Origin: Mesorhizobium sp. INR15
GTDB lineage: Bacteria; Pseudomonadota; Alphaproteobacteria; Rhizobiales; Rhizobiaceae
DNA: 64,000 bases
Assembly (NCBI RefSeq): GCF_015500075.1
Contig: NZ_CP045496.1
Coordinates: 5,466,001 to 5,530,000 of the forward strand
Reading direction: 5' to 3'
Below the pieces are notes generated by a model that did no database searches, was not told where the DNA came from, and worked only from the letters and a program-made list of their open reading frames with translations. Made by a program: the position numbers and the translations under genes. Each line of letters begins with the position of its first letter. The stretch's first letter is position 1. This document shows positions 17,069-24,182 of the stretch, piece by piece.

Positions 17069-18109
17069 ATGAACCTGATCGCCTCAGCCATAACCACGGT
17101 CGAACGCACACCATTCCCGGATCCGGTAACCCGATACGGCATCCAGTTTCTCGTCGGCCGTACGCGCCGGCGCCTGTCCACGGGCTCAATGGCCACCGAC
17201 AGCGATTTCGCCCGCGCCATGGCGGAGCATCCGATCGCCACCCATGTCGAGGCCGCCAATGAGCAGCACTACGAACTGCCGCCGGCCTTTTTCGGTCTGG
17301 CGCTCGGACCACGCCGCAAATATTCGAGCTGCCTCTATGACAACGGCGCCGAAACGCTTGAGCAGGCCGAGGTGCGGGCGCTGGAGGAGACCATTGCCCA
17401 TGCCGATCTGGCCGACGGCCAGCGCATCCTCGAACTCGGCTGCGGCTGGGGTTCGCTGACCTTGTTCATGGCCGAGCGTTTTCCGTCCGCCAAAATCATC
17501 GCCGTTTCCAATTCAGCACCGCAGCGCCGCTATATCGAAGAGCAGGCCAGAATGCGGAAACTGGCCAATGTCCAGATCATCACCGCCGACATGAACGACT
17601 TCAGCCCGGAAGGCGTGTTCGACCGGGTGGTCTCGGTCGAGATGTTCGAACATATGTCGAACTGGAAGGCGCTGCTGGGGCGGGTCAAGGGCTGGATCGC
17701 GCCGCACGGCAAGCTGTTCCTGCATGTATTCACCCACAAACAGGGCTGCTACCGATTCGACCATGCCGACAAGAGCGACTGGATTGCCAACCATTTCTTC
17801 ACCGGCGGCGTCATGCCAAGCCATGGCTTGATCCGGCGCTTCCCCGAGATTTTCGAAGTCGAGCAGGAATGGCGCTGGAGCGGCAAGCACTACGAACGAA
17901 CCGCGAATGACTGGCTTGCCAATTTCGACGCCAATCTACCGGAAATCGACCGTATCCTGACGGATGTCTACGGCAAGGATGCCGCTTTGTGGCGCCGGCG
18001 CTGGCGGCTGTTCTTCCTGGCAACCGCTGGGCTGTTCGGCCACGCCAACGGCGAGGAATGGGGCGTCAGCCATTATCGGCTGCGCCCGGCCACGGACAGC
18101 CAGAGTTGA
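17069..18109 (+). CDS. Cyclopropane-fatty-acyl-phospholipid synthase-like methyltransferase
   Basis: 346 residues with a Rossmann SAM-binding motif ELGCGWGS (122-129), the family segment NEQHYELPPAFFGLALG before it, and EMFEHM plus FTHKQGCYRFD after it. CFA-type enzymes transfer a methylene from SAM to a double bond in membrane phospholipids at the cytoplasmic face. This protein is shorter than E. coli Cfa (382 residues), lacking part of the N-terminal domain. Its neighbours DUF1295 and DUF2177 place it in the lipid-modification cluster type seen in many alphaproteobacteria. Related enzymes may methylate rather than cyclopropanate, so the product is uncertain. Confidence 0.88.
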   Translation: MNLIASAITTVERTPFPDPVTRYGIQFLVGRTRRRLSTGSMATDSDFARAMAEHPIATHVEAANEQHYELPPAFFGLALGPRRKYSSCLYDNGAETLEQAEVRALEETIAHADLADGQRILELGCGWGSLTLFMAERFPSAKIIAVSNSAPQRRYIEEQARMRKLANVQIITADMNDFSPEGVFDRVVSVEMFEHMSNWKALLGRVKGWIAPHGKLFLHVFTHKQGCYRFDHADKSDWIANHFFTGGVMPSHGLIRRFPEIFEVEQEWRWSGKHYERTANDWLANFDANLPEIDRILTDVYGKDAALWRRRWRLFFLATAGLFGHANGEEWGVSHYRLRPATDSQS

Positions 18110-18663
18110 GCCTTTCATCGCTCTGGCTGTCGATAAAGAACTACGCCGCGCATGACGATCCGCTGGTAGCCACTGCCAACCTGATCGCGCTGGTGGTTGT
18201 CTCCAACCAGCCCTTCTATCCGCTTTATCTCTATTGGCTGGTCGGGCCTGATATCGCGCCGTCATACTGGCTGTTCCTGTCGACGCCATTCTTCGCCGCC
18301 GTGCCAGCGGTGGCGCGATTGAACACGATTGCCGGCCGCGCGCTGCTGCCCGTGGCTGGTATCGCCAACACGATGCTGAGCGCGAAGGTGTTCGGCACCG
18401 CGTCGGGCGTCGAGATGTTTCTCATCCCTTGCGTGTTGATCGGCCTTGTGGTGTTCAGGCCCAACCAGAAACTGATCGGCCTGACCATTGCCGGCCTTGC
18501 CTTCCTTGTGTTCGCCTTGCTGCACGGGCGCTACGGCGCACCGATGCATGTCTACACGCCCGAGGAATATGCAAGTTTCGTCAAGCTCAATGCGACAAGT
18601 GTTGGCACGCTCACCGCCTTTGTCGGGCTGTTGGTGGCCGGCCTGATCGACGGCAGAAAATAG
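18106..18663 (+). CDS. Small multi-pass membrane protein of the lipid cluster
   Basis: About 185 residues with five or so hydrophobic segments (for example LIALVVVSNQPFYPLYLYW and LIPCVLIGLVVF) and a hydrophobic C terminus. The family is not one I can name. The best start is TTG 18106, which overlaps the preceding stop as TTGA and so couples translation to the methyltransferase; any longer reading lies entirely inside that gene. Position suggests a membrane partner or carrier for the lipid-modifying enzymes. The gene ends one base before the convergent DUF2177 gene. Confidence 0.7.
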   Translation: MSLSSLWLSIKNYAAHDDPLVATANLIALVVVSNQPFYPLYLYWLVGPDIAPSYWLFLSTPFFAAVPAVARLNTIAGRALLPVAGIANTMLSAKVFGTASGVEMFLIPCVLIGLVVFRPNQKLIGLTIAGLAFLVFALLHGRYGAPMHVYTPEEYASFVKLNATSVGTLTAFVGLLVAGLIDGRK

Positions 18664-19077
18664 CTATGCGACGCGCGCAAAATGCCTGGCGATGAGAAAG
18701 CCGATCGTCGCAGCGGTGGCTGACAGGACCGTTCCCCAGCACAGGTCGGCAATGGTGATCTGCACCGGCCAGTTCTTCAGCGTCGCCTGGTTGGTGAGGT
18801 CATAGGTGGCGTAGGCAACGAAGCCGAAAACGGCGCCATTCATGGTTGCGGTCATCGCACTGCCGGTGCCGAAAGCCGGCTGAATGGCGAAATAGACGAT
18901 CCCGGCGATGTAGATGAGGTAGAACAGGATGGCCGGAGTGAGGTTGAAGCCATCGACCAGCATGTCACCCAGAAGCGGCCGATAGAGCCGGCTCGCCGTC
19001 AGCGTCAGCCAAATTGAATCGATGCCAAGGAAGACCAGCGCCGTCGCCAGATAGGCCACTCCGTAAGTTCTCAACAA
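18664..19077 (-). CDS. DUF2177 membrane protein
   Basis: A 137-residue protein with four hydrophobic segments and the DUF2177 hallmarks FLGIDSIWLTLTASRLYRPLLG (here about residues 16-37, shown only by its ends FLGID and RPLLG) and FGFVAYATYDLTNQATL (83-99). DUF2177 genes often accompany cyclopropane synthase-like and DUF1295 genes, here on the opposite strand and tail to tail with the small membrane protein. The function is unknown; the conserved Asp and Tyr residues inside membrane segments suggest an enzyme or transporter rather than a structural protein. Confidence 0.88.
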   Translation of the reverse strand: MLRTYGVAYLATALVFLGIDSIWLTLTASRLYRPLLGDMLVDGFNLTPAILFYLIYIAGIVYFAIQPAFGTGSAMTATMNGAVFGFVAYATYDLTNQATLKNWPVQITIADLCWGTVLSATAATIGFLIARHFARVA

Positions 19078-19259
19078 ATGACTCTCCTGCGTTGGGCTTT
19101 GCCGTCCGCAGCAAGAACGGCCGGGATGCAGTTACAGTTTCGAGCGTCAGCACGAGACGTTCCGTAAAAAGGCAGGAAAGCGTTCGAAAAAGCGGTCTCT
19201 CCCCGAAACTCCAGGCGGATGAGCTGCGTATTTGCCTCTGTATTGGCGGCGAGGTCGGC

Positions 19260-19640
19260 ATGAAAGTAAAGAAGATTGGGCTGGGGCTCAGTGTGCTCTG
19301 GCTGGCCGGAGCCGCTGTCGCTGCATCGCAACCGGACCCGAGCGGCACCTGGATGCGTGGCGACGGCAATGCGAAGGTGCGCATCGCCCCTTGCGGCGCC
19401 GACATCTGCGCCACCAATCTCTGGATCAAGGACACCAGCCGCGGCGAAAATGTCGGCGACAAACTGGTGATGACCGTCACGCCGAAATCCGCCGACACGC
19501 TTGCCGGCAAGGCCTTCGACCCGAAGCGCAACCTGACCTATTCGATCCAGGTCAAGGTGAGGAAAGCCAGCCTCGTCACGCGCGGGTGTGTGGTCGGCGG
19601 GCTGGTCTGCAAGAATGTGAACTGGTCGCGCGCGCAATAG
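19260..19640 (+). CDS. DUF2147 secreted protein (copy 1)
   Basis: 126 residues: a signal peptide MKVKKIGLGLSVLWLAGAAVA and a mature domain with GTWMRGDGNAKVRIAPCG near the start and GCVVGGLVCKNVNWSR at the end, which match the DUF2147 beta-barrel-like domain exported to the periplasm. ATG 19260 is chosen for the signal peptide. Cys residues occur in the middle (APCGADIC) and near the end. A shorter relative is encoded at 56726. The gene converges on era, 21 bases away. Family known, function not. Confidence 0.87.
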   Translation: MKVKKIGLGLSVLWLAGAAVAASQPDPSGTWMRGDGNAKVRIAPCGADICATNLWIKDTSRGENVGDKLVMTVTPKSADTLAGKAFDPKRNLTYSIQVKVRKASLVTRGCVVGGLVCKNVNWSRAQ

Positions 19641-19661
19641 ATCGCTAGCGCCTGGGCGCTT

Positions 19662-20621
19662 TCAGCGCGGAAATTCGAGACCCATCTCGCGATAACGCTC
19701 CGGGTCATCGCCCCAGTTTTCGCGCACCTTGACGAACAGGAAGAGGTGCACTTTCTGCTCGAGAATGCCTGCTATCTCCATCCGCGCGGACTGGCCTATG
19801 GCGCGGATCGTCTCGCCCTTGTGGCCAAGCACGATCTTCTTCTGGCTGTCGCGCTCGACATAGATGGTCTGGTCGATACGGACCGAGCCATCCGGCTTCT
19901 CTTCCCATTTCTCTGTCTCGATATGGGAGGAATAAGGCAGTTCCTGATGCAGCCGCAGATAGAGCTTTTCGCGCGTGATCTCGGCCGCGAGCTGGCGCAT
20001 GGGCAAATCGGAAATCTGGTCCTCGGGATAGTACCAGGGACCCGCGGGCAGCGCCTCGGCCAGATAGTCGAGCAGATCCTTGCAGCCGGAGCCGGTCAGC
20101 GCCGAGACCATGAACGTGCGCTTGAACGGCACTCTTTCATTCGCTGCCGCGGACAAGGCCAGCAAAGCCTCATGCTTGACCCGGTCGACCTTGTTGAGGA
20201 TCAGCACCATCGGCTGGCGCACATCCTTCAGCCGCTCGAGAATGGCGTCGGCATCCCCCCTGATGCCGCGCTCGGCGTCGATCAGAAGCAGCACGATATC
20301 GGCATCCTTGGCGCCGCCCCAGGCGGTCGTTACCATGGCGGTGTCCAGCCGGCGCTTCGGCTTGAAAATGCCCGGTGTGTCGACGAAGACGATTTGGGCA
20401 TTCTCGTGCGTGGCGATGCCGCGCACGATGGCGCGGGTCGTCTGCACCTTGTGGGTAACGATCGAAACCTTGGCGCCGACAAGCTGGTTGACCAGCGTTG
20501 ACTTGCCGGCATTGGGCGCACCGATCAGCGCAACGAAGCCGGAGTGGGTGGGCGCAGGCGTCGCCGCAACAGCATCTTCAGTGGCGGTCATGCCGCGCAT
20601 CCTTCCAATAATTTCAATCAA
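19662..20621 (-). CDS. era: GTPase Era
   Basis: 309-319 residues. GTPase motifs are intact: G1 GAPNAGKST, G3 DTPGIF, G4 NKVD. The C-terminal KH domain (KKIVLGHKGETIRAIGQSAR region) binds the 3' end of 16S rRNA. Era is essential for 30S subunit maturation. It is the last gene of the acpS-lepB-rnc-era run, 21 bases after rnc. The start could also be Met11 (20591); the extra ten residues are not conserved in the family as I know it. Confidence 0.95.
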   Translation of the reverse strand: MIEIIGRMRGMTATEDAVAATPAPTHSGFVALIGAPNAGKSTLVNQLVGAKVSIVTHKVQTTRAIVRGIATHENAQIVFVDTPGIFKPKRRLDTAMVTTAWGGAKDADIVLLLIDAERGIRGDADAILERLKDVRQPMVLILNKVDRVKHEALLALSAAANERVPFKRTFMVSALTGSGCKDLLDYLAEALPAGPWYYPEDQISDLPMRQLAAEITREKLYLRLHQELPYSSHIETEKWEEKPDGSVRIDQTIYVERDSQKKIVLGHKGETIRAIGQSARMEIAGILEQKVHLFLFVKVRENWGDDPERYREMGLEFPR

Positions 20622-20642
20622 AGCACTATGTTTGGCGGCAAT

Positions 20643-21365
20643 CTATAGCGTTTCTGGAGATGGTGCGCTGTCCCAGACGCCTTCGCGCAGCAGAAAAGCC
20701 GATGCCGCAGCTTCTTCGGCGGCCCTGCGGGAGCCGCCGGTGCCGATCGACGGCGCGAAACCGTTCACCTGTACCGCAACCGTGAAGACCGGCTGATGGT
20801 CTGGCCCTTCGCGTTTCTCAATGACATATTCCGGTCTGCTCTCGCTGGATTTGGCGATCCATTCCTGCAACTCGGACTTGGGGTTGCGCGGCTTGGTCAC
20901 GACCATGCGCGAGCGCGGCTCCCAGTAACGAAGGATGAACTGCCGTGCCGCTTCGATGCCGCCGTCGACATAGATGGCGGCGATAAGCGCCTCCACCGCA
21001 TCCGCGAGATAGCTTCCGCCAGAGCCGCGTGAGCGCGCCTTCAGGGCAGCATCGGCACGAACCAGCGTTTCCAGCTCCATCAGGACGCCGATTTCGGAGC
21101 AGGTGCGCGAATCGACCAGCGCGTTGAAACGCGGGGCGATCTCGCCTTCCGGGGCATCGGGAAATTTCTGGAAAAGCATGTCGGCAACGACCAGGCCGAG
21201 CACCCGGTCGCCAAGGAATTCGAGCCGCTCATTGTTGCTGGCGGCCTTGACGGCGCTGGAGTGGGTCAGCGCCGTTTCGAGCAGCCTCTTATCCTTGAAG
21301 GCGTAACCCGTGCTGGCCTGTACCGCATCGGCCAATGCTTCGCCGGTTGGTCGTTTCAGCGCCAT
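20643..21365 (-). CDS. rnc: Ribonuclease III
   Basis: 240 residues with the RNase III signature NNERLEFLGDRVLGLVV (catalytic Glu/Asp), a second acidic cluster in YLADAVEALIAAIYVDGG and a C-terminal double-stranded RNA-binding domain ending near GSRRAAEEAAASAFL. It cleaves structured rRNA precursors and mRNAs. I place the start at ATG 21365, where it overlaps the lepB stop as TGATG; a longer frame would run 16 residues into lepB. The family's usual N terminus fits this start. Confidence 0.95.
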   Translation of the reverse strand: MALKRPTGEALADAVQASTGYAFKDKRLLETALTHSSAVKAASNNERLEFLGDRVLGLVVADMLFQKFPDAPEGEIAPRFNALVDSRTCSEIGVLMELETLVRADAALKARSRGSGGSYLADAVEALIAAIYVDGGIEAARQFILRYWEPRSRMVVTKPRNPKSELQEWIAKSSESRPEYVIEKREGPDHQPVFTVAVQVNGFAPSIGTGGSRRAAEEAAASAFLLREGVWDSAPSPETL

Positions 21366-22114
21366 CAATTGACGAAATGGAACAGGCGCGAAGCGCGCAT
21401 CAGCGACGGCCACTTCCAGATTTCGAGCGGGCTTGCCTTGCCGGCGATCGAGAAGAACACAAGATTGGCGCGGCCAACCAGGTTTTCAGCCGGGACATAG
21501 CCGACGGTAAAGCGGCTGTCGGCGGAATTGTCGCGGTTGTCGCCCATCATGAAATAGTGGCCGGGCGGCACGTCGAACTCGCGGGTGTTGTCGCCAATCG
21601 AGTTCGGATTGAGGTCGAGCGTGTCATAACTGACGCCATTGGGCAGGGTTTCCCGGTAGACATCGATCGGCTGAGGCATTTCGGTGATATCGGGATTGTC
21701 GATCTGGCCGGTCTTCACCCGAGGCACGGCGACGCCGTTGATGAACAGCTGACCATCCTTCATCTGGATCTTGTCGCCCGGCAGGCCGACCACGCGCTTG
21801 ATGTAGTCAATGGACGGGTCCGGCGGGAACTTGAACACCGCCACGTCACCGCGCTTCGGCTCGGAGCCCCAGATACGGCCCGAGAAAAGGTCAGGGCCGA
21901 ATGGCAGCGAATACCGGGAATAGCCGTAGGACCATTTGGTAACGAACAGATAGTCGCCTTCCAGAAGTGTTGGCCGCATCGAACCAGACGGGATCGAAAA
22001 AGGCTGGAACAGCAGTGTACGAATAACCAGGGCGAGCAAAAGCGCCTGGACGATGACGCTGACGGTTTCGCCAAGCCCGCCGGATTTCTTCTCGGATTTT
22101 TCAGCCACGCTCAT
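21365..22114 (-). CDS. lepB: Signal peptidase I
   Basis: 249 residues with one N-terminal membrane anchor (VSVIVQALLLALVIRTLLF) and a periplasmic catalytic domain. The Ser-Lys dyad is visible: Ser in IPSGSMRPTLLEGD and Lys in YIKRVVGLPGD; the GDNRDNSADSR box is intact. It removes signal peptides from Sec and Tat substrates. The start is taken at MSVAEKSEK (22114), because the longer frame to 22192 adds an unconserved hydrophilic stretch. It is translationally coupled to rnc downstream. Confidence 0.95.
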   Translation of the reverse strand: MSVAEKSEKKSGGLGETVSVIVQALLLALVIRTLLFQPFSIPSGSMRPTLLEGDYLFVTKWSYGYSRYSLPFGPDLFSGRIWGSEPKRGDVAVFKFPPDPSIDYIKRVVGLPGDKIQMKDGQLFINGVAVPRVKTGQIDNPDITEMPQPIDVYRETLPNGVSYDTLDLNPNSIGDNTREFDVPPGHYFMMGDNRDNSADSRFTVGYVPAENLVGRANLVFFSIAGKASPLEIWKWPSLMRASRLFHFVN

Positions 22115-22192
22115 GTCGTCCTCGATTGTGCGTTGGATGGTATAGAGTCTCGGCGCGCGCTGGGCAACGTCAATGCCAGCCGTCAGAAGCAA

Positions 22193-22606
22193 TCAATGTG
22201 GCGCTTCTTCGACGGGCAGCGCCTCGATGATCACAAAGGCTTGAGCAAGCGGGAAATCATCGGTGATGGTGAGGTGGATCACCGCACGATGCGTAGCCGG
22301 CAGGATTTTCTCAAGCCGCGCCAGGGCGCCGCCGGTCAGCGCCATGGTGGGCGCGCCGCTTGGCAGGTTGACGACCCCCATGTCGCGCCAGAAAACGCCC
22401 TGGGCAAGGCCGGTACCAAGCGCCTTGGCACAAGCCTCCTTGGCGGCGAAACGCTTGGCATAGGAAGCCCCGCGGGCTCTTCTGTTCTCGGAGCGGGCCT
22501 GTTCCATGTCGGTATAGATTCTCTGGATGAAGCGCTGGCCATGCCGCTCCAGCGACTTTTCAATGCGCCTGATGTCAATCAGGTCGCTGCCAATGCCGAT
22601 GATCAT
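22193..22606 (-). CDS. acpS: Holo-[acyl-carrier-protein] synthase
   Basis: 137 residues starting MIIGIGSDLIDIRRIE, with the phosphopantetheinyl-transferase motif FAAKEACAKALGTG. AcpS attaches 4'-phosphopantetheine from CoA to the acyl carrier protein, which starts fatty acid synthesis. The start overlaps the end of the DUF2062 gene by 4 bases (ATGA). It lies just upstream of lepB, the usual alphaproteobacterial order (pdxJ, often found here, is absent). Confidence 0.95.
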   Translation of the reverse strand: MIIGIGSDLIDIRRIEKSLERHGQRFIQRIYTDMEQARSENRRARGASYAKRFAAKEACAKALGTGLAQGVFWRDMGVVNLPSGAPTMALTGGALARLEKILPATHRAVIHLTITDDFPLAQAFVIIEALPVEEAPH

Positions 22607-23289
22607 CGCGCGGTGGAACCGACGCTCGCGCCGGGATGAGACGATTGCGCATGGCGGCTGGCGCGCTCGGCCAAGCGCTTGCGCCTCTGCTCGCGAAAGA
22701 CATTCATGCCCCAGCGGGTGATGCCGTAGAACACGAGACCAAACACCAGTCCGAGCGGCACCGCGCCGATCAACATCGGTTCCAGCACGGGATGCCAGAG
22801 TTTCGCGAAGGAAAGCGTGTGCATCATCTCGCCCAGATGCGCGGGCGGACCATGTGCCGGCAGTCGATCGTGCAGGATGAGCTTGCCGGTCTCCCAGGAC
22901 GCGCCCCACAACAGCGGAAAGGTCAGTGGATTACCGAAGAGAACCGCTCCGAGTGCTGCCGCGACCAGGTTGCCGGCGATCACCCAGCACAGAACGGCGG
23001 CAATGATAAAATGGAAACCTACCGGGAAGAACGACGCGAAAACCCCGGCGGCCACGCCAGCAGCCACGGCGTGCGGGGTGGCTTTCAGCCGCAGGATGCG
23101 CTTGGAAAAATATTGAAGCGAGCGCGAAAACGAGCGGCGCGGCCACAAGTAGGTGCGCACACGATCAAACAGGCCATCAGGATTGCGGCGTCGAAAAAGC
23201 ACTCTGTTCCTATTCCCGGCAACTTCACGGCTCACGCGCCGGCCACTCCAGCCGGGACGCGACAGCCACATCTTGCGCTTTACGGTCAC
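22603..23289 (-). CDS. DUF2062 membrane protein
   Basis: 228 residues, with a basic N terminus followed by the DUF2062 core: ATPHAVAAGVAAGVFASFFP, then three hydrophobic segments and a conserved FGNPLTFPLLWG. The C-terminal tail is Arg-rich (NVFREQRRKRLAERASR), likely cytoplasmic. The family is found in many proteobacteria with no established function. It overlaps acpS by 4 bases. The start could also be Met7 (23271). Confidence 0.85.
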   Translation of the reverse strand: MTVKRKMWLSRPGWSGRRVSREVAGNRNRVLFRRRNPDGLFDRVRTYLWPRRSFSRSLQYFSKRILRLKATPHAVAAGVAAGVFASFFPVGFHFIIAAVLCWVIAGNLVAAALGAVLFGNPLTFPLLWGASWETGKLILHDRLPAHGPPAHLGEMMHTLSFAKLWHPVLEPMLIGAVPLGLVFGLVFYGITRWGMNVFREQRRKRLAERASRHAQSSHPGASVGSTAR

Positions 23290-23413
23290 CGGAAGGCAAT
23301 CGCAACGTTGATATAGCTACGTGCCGGCTGAAGAACAACCGAGAGCGGCCTACAACGAGCCGGCTCGGCTTTACATTTTGGTAAGCTGCATTCACCGCCA
23401 AATCGCGGCGGAT

Positions 23414-23548
23414 TTAAGGAGCCACCTGCGCCGACGACGGCCAGTATTCACGGGCCTGGATCAGATTGCCTTCCGGATCGACGTCATAAGGCCACGCACG
23501 CCGACCCGCTCGAGCTCAATGGCAACGCCATTGGCCTGCAAGCCGGCT
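23414..23548 (-). pseudogene. Remnant of a VOC/glyoxalase-family gene
   Basis: On the minus strand the tail reads YDVDPEGNLIQAREYWPSSA and ends at a TAA complementary to 23414-23416. Just before it, in a different frame, LQANGVAIELERVGVRG reads like the segment that precedes this tail in VOC-superfamily proteins. The two pieces are joined by a frameshift near 23487-23492, and an in-frame stop lies upstream. The rest of the gene is gone. It sits between pyrE and DUF2062, so an intact relative probably has a VOC gene after pyrE. Family call rests on the DP-x-GN-x-I signature. Confidence 0.55.
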
Positions 23549-23584
23549 CAGACCTGTCCGAGCGGCCGATTGGCGAGCCGCATC

Positions 23585-24163
23585 TCAGATGTTGCGGCTG
23601 CCGGGCTTGATCGCCGGTATGGCGGCAAGTTCAGGCGGCAGACGGTCGGCCGGGTAGGCCGGGACCTCGTATTCGGCAAGCGCGATGAGCGGCACGCCAA
23701 CGTGTGTCTTGCCGGCCGAACGGTCGATGATGCAGGCAGCGGCAACAACGTCGGCGCCAATCTCGCGCAGGCATTCGATTGTCTCGCGGATCGACAGGCC
23801 AGTCGTGACAATGTCTTCGACGATGACGACGCGCGCGCCCTTGGCGATCTCGAAGCGGCGCAGCCTGAACTCGCCCCCTTCCCGCTCCACCCAGATCGCC
23901 GGCACGCCGAGATGGCGCGACGTTTCATAGGCCGGAATGATGCCGCCGATCGCCGGGCCGACGACATAGTCGATTTTGCCCGGCACGGCCGCCCGTATCT
24001 TTTCCGCCAGCGCCTTGCATAGTCGCTCGGTCTTGTCGGCATGCATGAATACCCGCGCCTTTTGCAGGAAGACCGGACTGCGCAGGCCCGAGGTCAAAAT
24101 GAAATGTCCTTCGAGGACAGCGCCGGCCTCGCGGAAAATACCCAGCACTTCATCGGTGTTCAT
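23585..24163 (-). CDS. pyrE: Orotate phosphoribosyltransferase
   Basis: 192 residues. The PRPP-binding loop RVVIVEDIVTTGLSIRET is intact, and the catalytic-loop Lys/Arg residues (FLQKARVFMHAD) are present. PyrE makes OMP from orotate in pyrimidine synthesis. ATG 24163 (MNTDEVLGIF) is the natural start; the longer frame would run into rsh. It starts 20 bases after the rsh stop and is probably co-transcribed with it. The length fits the alphaproteobacterial family. Confidence 0.95.
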   Translation of the reverse strand: MNTDEVLGIFREAGAVLEGHFILTSGLRSPVFLQKARVFMHADKTERLCKALAEKIRAAVPGKIDYVVGPAIGGIIPAYETSRHLGVPAIWVEREGGEFRLRRFEIAKGARVVIVEDIVTTGLSIRETIECLREIGADVVAAACIIDRSAGKTHVGVPLIALAEYEVPAYPADRLPPELAAIPAIKPGSRNI

Positions 24164-24182
24164 GTAGCCCAGCCCCCAATAA

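Noticed and set aside
21335..22639. Plus-strand frame of 434 codons opposite rnc/lepB/acpS
   Set aside because: Antisense to three certain genes; composition is typical of reversed GC-rich codons.
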